A DNA stretch of 64,000 nucleotides, taken from the NCBI GenBank assembly GCA_964644845.1, contig CAZXXS010000117.1:11994-75993 (forward strand), written 5' to 3'. Source of the DNA: Geothermovivens sp964644845 (GTDB lineage: Bacteria > Zhuqueibacterota > Zhuqueibacteria > Oleimicrobiales > Geothermoviventaceae). How positions within the stretch are numbered: position 1 is the stretch's first letter; each line of letters starts with the position of its first letter. The notes beneath the pieces are model-generated. The model saw only the letters and a program-made list of their open reading frames with translations, searched no databases and was not told the DNA's origin. Positions 33,571-40,814 of the stretch are shown here, in pieces. A program made the translations under genes and the position numbers.

Positions 33571-34932
33571 TCAATCCACAACCTCAAACCACGTTTCGGC
33601 GTCGTTTACACGAATGATTTCCGTCTCGTCCTCGGGCACTCCAAGGAATTCCGCCACTGATTTCACTAAGCGCCGGTAGTTCAGCTCGGCACGCACCACA
33701 ACCCGACCAAGTGGGATGTCGTCCGGAACTGTCCACGTGTACGTTTCGATTTTGGTCTCACGTGGGCCGATGCGGTAATCCACCCCAAGCGAAGCCGTGT
33801 TCCACTGGGCAATTGTGCGACGTCCCTTTGGGTCAAAATAGGGCAGGCAGAAGATCCGATCACCCTCGGGTAACGCGTCTCTCGGGAGCCCTTTGAAGTC
33901 GGGATCACCGATCATCTCGCCGATGTCCTGGTAGGCGAGTTCGTTGCTTGTAATCGTCTGTTCCTCACCTTCGAAACCCTTTGGATCCACAGGGAGATGG
34001 TACATCTTGCCGTTAGCGTCGACGGCTTCCACATGAAGCCAGAGCTGGCGCTCCTCGGCCGAACCAGAAGGCACTTTGTGCCCACATTTCCCATTGAAAA
34101 GCTGTACCGTGATCACGATGCGATCCCCAGGCTCAACTTCGCGTTCGCTGGGGTGCATCCGAACTTCGATTGCCCCGCGCACTTTGCCCGGGTCGTGCGC
34201 TCCGTGAAAAAGGTGCTGAGCCACGTCCGGATGCTCTTCTTTGGCAGTGTTAGCATTCCGACCGGGCGCCTTCGGCATGTGGCACGTCTGGCAAGGAACA
34301 CCTTCCTTGGCGTAGGGTCCCTCCGCCCACTCCAATTGCGTGCTTTTGACCCACACACCAAATTGGTCCCGCTCGTTGTGACAGGTACCGCAAAACTCGG
34401 CCGTCTGGATGAAGTCTGAGTACTTCGTGACGTGGTGGGGGCTGACCACGCCGTCCCGGTTGCCGTACTTTACACGGCCCGGACTGAGGATGAAATTGTA
34501 GTTCACCGATTCGTCCCCTGAGCGGCCGGTGACCGTGTGGCACACCTCGCACGAGACTGCTTCGTTGGCCCGGCTGTTCTTCTCCGGAAGAGGCGGCGGC
34601 ACGTCGCCCGCACCGTACGAGATCGGCGCATGACAGCCATTACAACCAGCCTTCACTTCCGCGAATTTAGGATCCCGCTCTGCGTGCGGGATGGCCAGCT
34701 TGAAGTATTCGATCTCGTCCCAGTGGTGCACGTAAGCCTGCGACATCATAGCCTGGCGCCACTGCTGGTAAATGTCTGTGTGGCACTGACGACAGGCCTC
34801 GGGACGCTCAAATTGTTTGTACTGAAACTCGCCGAGCCAGTCACCACTCGCTTCTTCCTGCGCAAACGCCCCGCTGAGCAGGGAAAACCCTGCGACAAAC
34901 AGCACCAGCATACGTGCGCTTTTCGCTAACAT
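33571..34932 (-). CDS. Secreted pentaheme cytochrome c
   Basis: 453 residues with a signal peptide (LVLFVAGFSLLSGAFA). Five CxxCH motifs lie in the N-terminal half: C47RQCH51, C97NGCH101, C128EVCH132, C181GTCH185, C214QTCH218, the last followed by MPKAPGRN. The C-terminal half (about 240-453) is heme-free and beta-rich (RIVITVQLFNGKCGHKVPSG, IGPRETKIETYTWTVP) and may be a binding or docking domain. The heme pattern resembles cytochrome c554-type multiheme proteins. A GGAGGGAGGG site precedes the ATG. With the Cyc2-like fused porin immediately downstream it could form a periplasmic electron relay. Confidence 0.9.
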   Translation of the reverse strand: MLAKSARMLVLFVAGFSLLSGAFAQEEASGDWLGEFQYKQFERPEACRQCHTDIYQQWRQAMMSQAYVHHWDEIEYFKLAIPHAERDPKFAEVKAGCNGCHAPISYGAGDVPPPLPEKNSRANEAVSCEVCHTVTGRSGDESVNYNFILSPGRVKYGNRDGVVSPHHVTKYSDFIQTAEFCGTCHNERDQFGVWVKSTQLEWAEGPYAKEGVPCQTCHMPKAPGRNANTAKEEHPDVAQHLFHGAHDPGKVRGAIEVRMHPSEREVEPGDRIVITVQLFNGKCGHKVPSGSAEERQLWLHVEAVDANGKMYHLPVDPKGFEGEEQTITSNELAYQDIGEMIGDPDFKGLPRDALPEGDRIFCLPYFDPKGRRTIAQWNTASLGVDYRIGPRETKIETYTWTVPDDIPLGRVVVRAELNYRRLVKSVAEFLGVPEDETEIIRVNDAETWFEVVD

Positions 34933-35019
34933 CCCTCCCTCCTGGTCGGTTCAAGGCGAGCGTTTTCAGCTGTAAAGGCGGGAAAATGCAGGCAACCCCA
35001 CATCCGACTCCTGGACCGT

Positions 35020-35505
35020 TCAGACTACACCCATTTGCCTCTTCAAATCCACCAACCTCCGGATGTGAGCCTTCTCTTCGTCGATCAGCTTTTGGATCAC
35101 AGGTTTGTCTTTTTCCGCCACAAAGTCGTTCAGCTCGTGAAAGTAAAGGATGTTTTCCTTCTCGATCTGAATCGCGGCACGAAAAATCTCCGCGAGGTTT
35201 TCTGTTTTCTTTGCAAGTTTTTTCGCGTCGTCTGCGCTCGGGAATACCCGGCCCTCGGTCAGACTCTTGAGGTACCGACCAACTTCGTCCCAGTCGTAAG
35301 GTCCGGCGAGCTGGAGATGGTCCATCTGGTCGCGAAAATTCTGAAACACCTGAATGTGGCGCAGCTCCTCCGCAGCAAGCCATTCGAAAAGCGCCTTTGC
35401 CTGCCCTTCAGGAAGACCCGCCGCTGCGTTCGAGTAAAAGTCGTAACCCTGTTGTTCAATCTGGATGGCCATCTCAATGGCTTCGTTTCTCGAAAAATCA
35501 GCCAT
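35020..35505 (-). CDS. Rubrerythrin-like ferritin-family diiron protein D (no rubredoxin domain)
   Basis: 161 residues of helical bundle with diiron motifs: AIQIEQQGYDFYSNAAAG (helix 1 Glu), LAAEELRHIQVFQNF (ExxH), AIQIEKENILYFHEL (helix 3 Glu) and DEEKAHIRRLVDL (ExxH). There is no rubredoxin domain. A GYDFYSNAA pattern with Tyr/Phe near the Fe site is typical of rubrerythrin. The gene lies between ferritin C (upstream) and the pentaheme cytochrome (downstream); 87 bases separate it from the latter. The likely role is peroxide reduction in the cytoplasm. AGAGG lies upstream of ATG 35505. Confidence 0.9.
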   Translation of the reverse strand: MADFSRNEAIEMAIQIEQQGYDFYSNAAAGLPEGQAKALFEWLAAEELRHIQVFQNFRDQMDHLQLAGPYDWDEVGRYLKSLTEGRVFPSADDAKKLAKKTENLAEIFRAAIQIEKENILYFHELNDFVAEKDKPVIQKLIDEEKAHIRRLVDLKRQMGVV

Positions 35506-35564
35506 GGCTCAGACCTCTCTGCTCTGTGGTTTTCGAGACTCTACGCTCATTCAACCTAACAAAC

Positions 35565-36014
35565 TCAGTTCTCCGAAAGGATGAACTCGTCGTACTCGCG
35601 CTGTAAGCGTTCCTTGTGCTTCGTTTCTTCCCTGGCCAAAAACTCGAAAATCTTTCGCAACTCCCCGGCGGTTTGGTTTGCCAGGTTGCGGTAGAGTTCC
35701 ATCGAGCGCTCTTCACGTTTCATGGCCAGAATGAGGACATCCTGGTAACTCATGTCAGGCCGGAATTCCTGCTCCACCAGGTAATCGCTCAAGCGAAGAT
35801 CCTGAACGGGCGCCAGGTCAGCATCGGTTACCTTGTCCACATTGATGTTCTCCAACATACGCTGGTGCTTGCGTTCCTCCGCCGCCAGATCCTCGAACAA
35901 CTCTTGCACGTGAGGCAATTCAGCCTCAGCGGCCATGCGCGAGTACAGTTCTTCGGCTTCAATTTCTTTGTCGATCGCGAATTGACGAATTTCCTCGAAC
36001 GTGTCTTTATCCAT
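35565..36014 (-). CDS. Rubrerythrin-like ferritin-family diiron protein C (no rubredoxin domain)
   Basis: 149 residues from ATG 36012-36014, preceded by an AGGGGAAC tract; the longer upstream frame has no support. Diiron motifs: AIDKEIEAEELYSRMAAEA (helix 1), LAAEERKHQRMLENI (ExxH), AMKREERSMELYRNLA (helix 3), REETKHKERLQREYDE (ExxH). The pairs are separated by a loop (VDKVTDADLAPVQDLRLSDY). There is no C-terminal rubredoxin domain. It belongs with the neighbouring ferritin-like genes as a presumed operon with the regulator upstream. Its function is likely peroxide scavenging or iron handling; the electron donor is unknown. Confidence 0.9.
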   Translation of the reverse strand: MDKDTFEEIRQFAIDKEIEAEELYSRMAAEAELPHVQELFEDLAAEERKHQRMLENINVDKVTDADLAPVQDLRLSDYLVEQEFRPDMSYQDVLILAMKREERSMELYRNLANQTAGELRKIFEFLAREETKHKERLQREYDEFILSEN

Positions 36015-36178
36015 GGCCCTGTTCCCCTGCGTGTTCAGCGTTCTCTCCACTGCCGGGTTTTGCAGCACACCGGCCCCAGAAATTCAACATCCCTACAGGA
36101 GGGAAGCATTCCCAGCAAGGCACTCGCTCCGAGCCTAACAGAGCGTCCAAGCGCAGCTGGACGAACGTTTCCCGGCTG

Positions 36179-36589
36179 TCACTCAGCCAACCACGCGTTC
36201 AGCTCGTCGAGGTCGGATTCTTCCGTCTTCAAAATGTCCACCAGCAGATGGTAGGTGATCGGGTCATCCCGGACGAGATCCAGGTAGCCCGTGTACATTT
36301 TCACCGCTTCTTTCTTCAAACTGAGGTCATCCCGAATCATCTGCTCCAGGTTGCCACCAACTTTGATTTCCCGCGGTTGGGTGGTCGGTACACCGCCGAA
36401 GTGATCGATGCGTTCTGCCAGTTCTTCAGCATGCCGCATGTCCCGAATCGACATTTCCCGCCACCGCTCGCGAAGCCCCGCACTGGCCGTCCCAGTGGCC
36501 ATCACGTAGTGCCAGTAGATTTGCGTGAGCAGAGCTAACTCTTCGCTCAAAGCCTGATTCAGGGCCTCTACCACGCGTTGTTTGTCCAT
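36179..36589 (-). CDS. Bacterioferritin-like protein B with altered diiron site
   Basis: 136 residues, paralogue of the neighbouring bacterioferritin-like protein: MDKQRVVEALNQALSEELALLTQ start, SIRDMRHAEELAERIDHFGGVPT, DDLSLKKEAVKMY and TEESDLDEL. Aligned to bacterioferritin, the ligands are E17, D50 (normally Glu), H53, E94, E123 and D126 (normally His), so two of six ligands differ. The usual heme-ligand Met (M51) is kept. It might form mixed shells with the canonical paralogue, as known for two-subunit bacterioferritins. GGAGG precedes ATG 36589. The gap to the upstream paralogue is 17 bases, so the two are co-transcribed. Confidence 0.9.
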   Translation of the reverse strand: MDKQRVVEALNQALSEELALLTQIYWHYVMATGTASAGLRERWREMSIRDMRHAEELAERIDHFGGVPTTQPREIKVGGNLEQMIRDDLSLKKEAVKMYTGYLDLVRDDPITYHLLVDILKTEESDLDELNAWLAE

Positions 36590-36606
36590 CCCGGCCTCCT
36601 CAGGTG

Positions 36607-37026
36607 CTAAGCAGCAGATCCCTCCGCCAGCGACTGGAAAAAGTCCAGATGCCCTTCCTCGTCCTCAATTAGCTTCACCAGCAGGCGGTGCGTCACGGGA
36701 TCATCCTTGACCAGTTCCAGCTGGTCACGGTAAGTCTGAACAGCTTCTCGCTCAGCTTTGATGTCATCCTCGGTCATTTTCGCCAAATCCCCTCCTACCC
36801 GAATGTGCGTCGGCTCCGTGGTAGGGGTGCCCCCCAGCCACACAATTCGTTCGGCCAGGGCTTCTGCGTGTTTCATTTCATCGATGGCAATGGCTTTGAT
36901 CCGATCGCGAAAAGGCGGGCTGTAAATGCCCCGAGCCATTACGTGCTGCCACATGTACTGGGTAATTGCGGCAAGCTCCAGCGCCAGATCGTGATTCAGC
37001 GCTGCCAGGACCTTTTCCTTGTCCAT
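36607..37026 (-). CDS. bfr: Bacterioferritin-like protein A
   Basis: 139 residues. It begins MDKEKVLAALNHDLALELAAITQY and has AIDEMKHAEALAERIVWLGGTPT, the bacterioferritin signature. Expected ferroxidase ligands are all present: E17, E50, H53, E94, E123 and H126, with M51 in the position of the heme-ligating Met. The length is somewhat shorter than the usual ~155. ATG 37024-37026 overlaps the upstream TGA by one base, and GGAGG lies just before; the adjacent ATG at 37029 is an alternative. It stores iron as ferric mineral and detoxifies H2O2 plus Fe(II). It is transcribed with the PerR-type regulator that precedes it. Confidence 0.93.
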   Translation of the reverse strand: MDKEKVLAALNHDLALELAAITQYMWQHVMARGIYSPPFRDRIKAIAIDEMKHAEALAERIVWLGGTPTTEPTHIRVGGDLAKMTEDDIKAEREAVQTYRDQLELVKDDPVTHRLLVKLIEDEEGHLDFFQSLAEGSAA

Positions 37027-37490
37027 CATCCCTCCTCCGATTGTTCGTCGCGTTCCGTTGCCCACCCCCGTTTGCGCTCCGCCTCGGTAGCACACTCGGG
37101 ACACACTCCGTAGAAAGTCAGCGCGTGCGACACGCTCAGGTAACCTGTTTGTTTGCTCACCTCCGCATCCAGCGTTTCCGAAAGATCGAAAGGTACATCC
37201 ACCACCTTTCCGCAACGACGGCAAACAAGGTGCGAGTGGGGAACCGGCTGCGCGTCGAACCGAGAACCCTCGCCAAGGGTGGAGATCTCCTTGATCACAC
37301 CCTGTTCCGCCAGCACCTTCAAGTTCCGGTACACGGTGCCCAGAGAAATCGAGGGTTGCACCTTTTTGGCTTCTTCAAGGATCTCCAGCGCACCCGGGTG
37401 GTCCCGCCGGGACTCCAGGATTTTCAGGATCAACCGCCGTTGTTTCGTCAGTCGACGACCCGGCGACCGCAACGTCGAATCTTCTACCAT
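37026..37490 (-). CDS. perR: PerR-type Fur-family peroxide/iron regulator
   Basis: 154 residues starting at ATG 37488-37490 (GGAAG upstream; a TTG 33 bases earlier is less likely). The winged helix includes TKQRRLILKILE and SISLGTVYRNLKVLAEQG. Metal-site residues match PerR rather than Fur: H31, D79, H85, H87 and, critically, D98 (GKVVDV), where Fur has Glu. C90, C93 and C130, C133 make the structural zinc site. Oxidation of the His ligands by H2O2 would release DNA. A palindrome overlapping its promoter suggests autoregulation, and it is cotranscribed with bfr, which fits control of the adjoining redox cluster. Confidence 0.92.
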   Translation of the reverse strand: MVEDSTLRSPGRRLTKQRRLILKILESRRDHPGALEILEEAKKVQPSISLGTVYRNLKVLAEQGVIKEISTLGEGSRFDAQPVPHSHLVCRRCGKVVDVPFDLSETLDAEVSKQTGYLSVSHALTFYGVCPECATEAERKRGWATERDEQSEEG

Positions 37491-37527
37491 CGAGAAATCA
37501 CTTCCTTTGTGCGTGGGATGCAAAAAT

Positions 37528-37548
37528 AATTGAGAACATCTATCAATT
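37528..37548. promoter_or_regulatory. Putative PerR/Fur operator
   Basis: AATTGA (37528-37533), 9-base spacer, TCAATT (37543-37548): a perfect 6+6 inverted repeat, 21 bp overall. It overlaps the -10 of the promoter upstream of the perR-type gene and starts 38 bases before its ATG, suiting autorepression. The arms differ from the classic Bacillus PerR box. Confidence 0.6.
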
Positions 37549-37572
37549 TAGACTTTCTCCGCCCAAAGTCAA
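37545..37572 (-). promoter_or_regulatory. Promoter of the perR-bacterioferritin operon
   Basis: On the minus strand TTGACT (37572-37567) and TAAATT (37550-37545), spaced 16 bases, match sigma-70-type -35 and -10 at 5/6 and 4/6. The -10 overlaps the palindrome at 37528-37548. Confidence 0.55.
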
Positions 37573-38162
37573 GGGGAATTTACCAAGAGACTTGCCCATT
37601 TTTCCGCGGGCTCCTCCGGACACACGGGCCCCAGATCGAACAACTTCCCTCCAGACCAGAGCACACACCCCAGCCGCCGTTTGCCCCCTCACCGAGGGTT
37701 TTTGCCGCTGCCGCACCCATTCCAAGGAACCACTCGCCATGTCTTGGTCGAGCACGCCCGCCGAGGACCCAAACTGGCAATCTGCTCAACCCGCGCTGTA
37801 ATTCCCGAATGGCTTCGAACCGGCCCAAGACCTTCCGGCTGGACGGAAGCCCTGTGCATGCCTCACAACTTACAACGAAAACTGCAAGCTTCGGACCAAT
37901 TTGAACGCCAGCGACCGAAACACTGCTGGACCCAACATTCCCCGGAGCGATCTCGGACTCAGGCTACTTCTCATCACGGCAAAGGTTGCCTCCCGTTTGG
38001 GGCAGATCACGCGCTCCCGGTTTTGTGTGCTTGCCTGCCCTCGTTTTGCCTTCGTTTCTTCGAAGCGGAGGAACACCCAGGAATCCCTCAAAACCCTGCC
38101 AACCAACCCACGGCCAAGGCCGAAAAATCTCGTTCAAGAAAATGAAATCTTGTGAACAATCC
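37573..38162. other. Gene-free stretch between perR and the small paralogues
   Basis: About 590 bases. No ORF with a believable start or composition and no RNA gene is visible. The last bases lead into the promoter at 38163-38191. Confidence 0.5.
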
Positions 38163-38191
38163 TTGACATTGTGCCCGGAAAGCAACAGAAT
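38163..38191 (+). promoter_or_regulatory. Promoter for the tandem micro-paralogues
   Basis: TTGACA (38163-38168, perfect -35) and CAGAAT (38186-38191, 4/6 match to -10) with a 17-base spacer. The leader before the first ATG at 38363 would be about 165 bases long, with no obvious riboswitch fold visible. Confidence 0.6.
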
Positions 38192-38362
38192 GTTACTGCA
38201 AAATCAGCGTTTGCGTGGGAATCGGCGGAAACGAACTTTTCCCTGTTTCAAGCGGTTCAAAGTTGTGGCAGGACAAGACAAAGTAGCCCTCAGAAAAACC
38301 GGGATGCGAGCTTTTCAAAACTTCAAGGAAGAAGAATTGAGGCGGGCCATCGGGAGGGCACC

Positions 38363-38554
38363 ATGGACACTTTTGACACGCGCGATTTTCTCATCCTTGA
38401 GCACCTTCCTTCGTCATCCAACGCCTTACGACAAAAGCTCAGTAGCATTCTGATGAACTCGGACCACTGGCGGGCCGTGGTCGAAGAAGTGGATCCTAAG
38501 ACCGGGAGCTACCGTCTTGTTGTAGAAGGGACTCTGCGAGGCAACCGTGCTTAA
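38363..38554 (+). CDS. Small protein of unknown function (63 residues), paralogue of the next gene
   Basis: ATG 38363 follows a GGGAGGG site. The 63-residue protein contains LRQKLSSILMNSDHWRAVVE and EVDPKTGSYRLVVEGTLRG near its C-terminus. The second half shares the pattern VExxDPxTGxYRLxxxGxLR with the next gene, so both are products of a duplication or belong to one family. I do not recognise it. It lacks a signal peptide, membrane helix and cysteines. The two genes overlap by 8 bases (38547-38554). The coding sequence is preceded by a good promoter at 38163-38191. A small beta-rich domain is suggested by the YRLVVEGTLR strand; an RNA- or protein-binding role is only speculation. Confidence 0.7.
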   Translation: MDTFDTRDFLILEHLPSSSNALRQKLSSILMNSDHWRAVVEEVDPKTGSYRLVVEGTLRGNRA

Positions 38555-38774
38555 CGAAGTAAGTGAAAACATTAGCAGGCTGCCGTTGAAAGCCGCGGTA
38601 CCGGACAGCGCCACGCGGGTTCTGCATCTCGAAAGCGACGAAGCCGGTTCGCTGGACCTGACTGTCCTCCAGGATCTTCTCGAAGCAACACCTTCCTTAC
38701 GCGTCTACGTCGAGACGTACGACCCCGCTACGGGTTACTACAGATTGGCAATTCTGGGCAGACTTCGAGAGTAA
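38547..38774 (+). CDS. Small protein of unknown function (75 residues), paralogue of the previous gene
   Basis: GTG 38547 starts 8 bases inside the previous gene, with GAGG upstream; ends at TAA 38774. The 75-residue protein has an N-terminal extension (LNEVSENISRLPLKAAVPDSATRVLHLES) and then DLTVLQDLLEATPSLRVYVE followed by TYDPATGYYRLAILGRLRE, the same VExxDPxTGxYRLxxxGxLR pattern as its neighbour. It lacks a signal peptide, membrane helix or Cys. The compact overlap implies coupled translation, perhaps of a heterodimer. Function not recognised. No clear terminator follows in the 226 bases to the convergent rlmN gene, apart from the rlmN terminator read on the other strand. Confidence 0.72.
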   Translation: MLNEVSENISRLPLKAAVPDSATRVLHLESDEAGSLDLTVLQDLLEATPSLRVYVETYDPATGYYRLAILGRLRE

Positions 38775-38952
38775 TCCCCGCCACAGAGACGCGTAACCGG
38801 TCCTGTCTCCCGCGCACGGCATCTTCTTCACACACCCAAGAACCACACCCTCTCACCAAGTTCACGACCAGGAACCGGCCAATCTGCTGGCAACGGACCC
38901 GTTTCGCGACTGCAGACAGCTTACCCACCCTCAAGAGCTGCCGTTTCCGGTG

Positions 38953-38983
38953 AAAACAAGGCGGTTCGTCACCGCGAGAACCG
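38953..38983 (-). terminator. Terminator after rlmN
   Basis: On the minus strand CGGTTC and GAACCG (38978-38983 and 38962-38967) form a 6-bp stem with a 10-base loop, followed by CC and the T-rich TTGTTTT (38959-38953). It lies about 18 bases after the rlmN stop at 39001. Confidence 0.6.
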
Positions 38984-39000
38984 ACACGCCTCGCCAGTCG

Positions 39001-40056
39001 TCATCTGTTCACTGCCACTCCGACAGCCTTGGGGCGTGCGCTCCAGAGCTGACCGCACGCAGCCCGGATGTCGTCACCGCGACTCCAGCGCACGATCACA
39101 GGCGCGTGGAGCGGGTGGAGCCACTCGCGGAAACGGTCCACACGTTCGGCTGAAGGGCGACGGAATTCGGGAACTGTTTCGTTGTAGGGAATCAGGTTGA
39201 TCTTGCAGGGGAAATCCCCCAGCAGACTCCGCAGCCGTTCGGCATCCCGACGGCGGTCATTCACACCTGCCAGAAGTACGTACTCGAACGTTACCCTCCG
39301 CCTCGTCTTCCGGTAGTAGTACTTCGCCGCCTCGATGAGCTCCCGAATCTTGTGCCGGCGATTGATGGGCATGAGCTCGGAACGCGTGTCGTCGTCGGCC
39401 GCGTTGAGCGAAATCGCCAGACGAAAACGGTGCCCCTCATCCGCCATCCGTTTGATCTCCCGCACCAGGCCGGCGGTGGAAATGACGATCCGCCGGTGCG
39501 AAACCGCGATACCACGCTCATCGCTGATGAGTTTCGCAGCTTTGACGACCGCCTCGTAATTTAAGAGCGGCTCGCCCATGCCCATGAACACTACGTTTGT
39601 AACGCGCCCCCTTGTCTCCCGCTCAATCGTGAGTAACTGCTCAACGATCTCCCACGTCTCCAGATTTCTCACGAAGCCCATCTGGCCGGTTGCACAAAAC
39701 CGACATGCCAACGGGCAGCCCACCTGAGAGGACAAGCACACCGTCCGTCGGTCCTCTTCCGGAATGTAAACGGCTTCCACCGACCGTCCGTCGGGCAACC
39801 CGAGCAAGTACTTGACTGTCCCCGACTGCTCCGAGGTGGTTCGCTCCAAAATCCGGAGCGTTCCCACGTCCGCCTGCTCCGACAGCCACCGCCGTAGATC
39901 TTTGCTCAAATTTGTCATCTCTTCGAACGACGACGCACGTTTGGCGTAAAGCCACGAGTAAATTTGCGCCGCGCGAAAACGCTCCAGGCCCTGCTCCTGG
40001 ACCCAATCGCGTAGCTCCTCAAACGTTAAGCCCTTCAAGATCTTCTTTTCGGCCAT
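39001..40056 (-). CDS. rlmN: 23S rRNA (adenine2503-C2)-methyltransferase / tRNA A37 methyltransferase
   Basis: 351 residues from ATG 40054-40056. The radical-SAM cluster motif CPLACRFCATG (CxxxCxxC) lies in SSQVGCPLACRFCATGQMG near 118-136; the GMGEPLLNYEAV, LAISLNAADDDTRSELMPINRRH and FEYVLLAGVNDRRRDAERL segments are all RlmN-typical. The catalytic C-terminal Cys is present within DIRAACGQLW. RlmN methylates A2503 of 23S rRNA (and A37 of some tRNAs) using SAM. It is a single gene, read toward the micro-paralogues, with a terminator downstream. The longer upstream frame (to 40281) is not supported by homology. Confidence 0.97.
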   Translation of the reverse strand: MAEKKILKGLTFEELRDWVQEQGLERFRAAQIYSWLYAKRASSFEEMTNLSKDLRRWLSEQADVGTLRILERTTSEQSGTVKYLLGLPDGRSVEAVYIPEEDRRTVCLSSQVGCPLACRFCATGQMGFVRNLETWEIVEQLLTIERETRGRVTNVVFMGMGEPLLNYEAVVKAAKLISDERGIAVSHRRIVISTAGLVREIKRMADEGHRFRLAISLNAADDDTRSELMPINRRHKIRELIEAAKYYYRKTRRRVTFEYVLLAGVNDRRRDAERLRSLLGDFPCKINLIPYNETVPEFRRPSAERVDRFREWLHPLHAPVIVRWSRGDDIRAACGQLWSARPKAVGVAVNR

Positions 40057-40814
40057 GTTTCGGCAACCCAATCTGTGACAACCCCTTGCTTCCCGTGTCG
40101 AATCATTTGACCACTCTTCGTAACGCCCAAATCGCCTGCGCAGGTCCCCTGGGGAAACCAACCGGGTTCCAGCACAACATTCTCTGGTCCGTCCGACGCA
40201 GCGGCCAATCCTCCAGGCTCTACCTGTGGGACTCGCTTTTTCGCTACGGGGACAGCTCAAAGCCGGAAGGCAGAAGCTCACGCGCCCAGAGGAATAGTTC
40301 TCATTGTTCCGCCTCTCCCACTGTTTCTCCGGCTCTCCTGCTCGAAAAGTCCGGCTGGTTTCCGCTCCGCGTGTCGACCAGGGAATCTACGACGCGTAGG
40401 CATCGCACGCAACAGGGAAAACGCAGGGACTGCGTTTCCCACCAGGCCAGACCGTTCCAGCATCTCCAATCCCTGCAAGACCGGCACAGCCTCCTCGCAA
40501 ACAGCGCCGCAAACGCGCTTGCACACACCGCCGGCGGCAACACACTGCGGCTTTTGACCAAAGCAACCCCGGCAGGTCGATCTGTTGCAGCGAGCCAGCC
40601 CGTTAGGACATGCCCAACCCGAATGCCCGTCCTGCGGCCATTCCTCTCAAAACCGGTTGCAAATGGACGGCAAAACAGGTATTTTCAGCGGCGCATCTCA
40701 AAAGCGGTGCACTTTTTGCAAACCAGCGTTCGACGAGGGGATCACTCCTCTCGTTCGAGGCGTTAGATAAGCTGTCAGAATGCTGCACGACTTACGACTG
40801 CAAGGGACGATCCA
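40057..40814. other. Gene-free stretch between rlmN and moxR
   Basis: About 760 bases between divergent genes. It holds a long hairpin at 40415-40440 and, near 40585-40770, an ORF with a double CxxC whose start is weak (see findings). No tRNA or other structured RNA gene is evident. The promoters of rlmN and moxR should lie here, but I cannot place them with confidence. Confidence 0.5.
40415..40440. repeat. Long imperfect hairpin
   Basis: GGGAAAACGCAG (40415-40426) and CTGCGTTTCCC (40430-40440) pair over 11 bp with one bulged A, around a short loop. There is no T-run. It could end a transcript or serve as a structural element. Confidence 0.5.

Noticed and set aside
39912..40766. 284-codon plus-strand frame over the rlmN start and its upstream gap
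   Set aside because: It overlaps the rlmN N-terminus, has no RBS, and resembles no protein.
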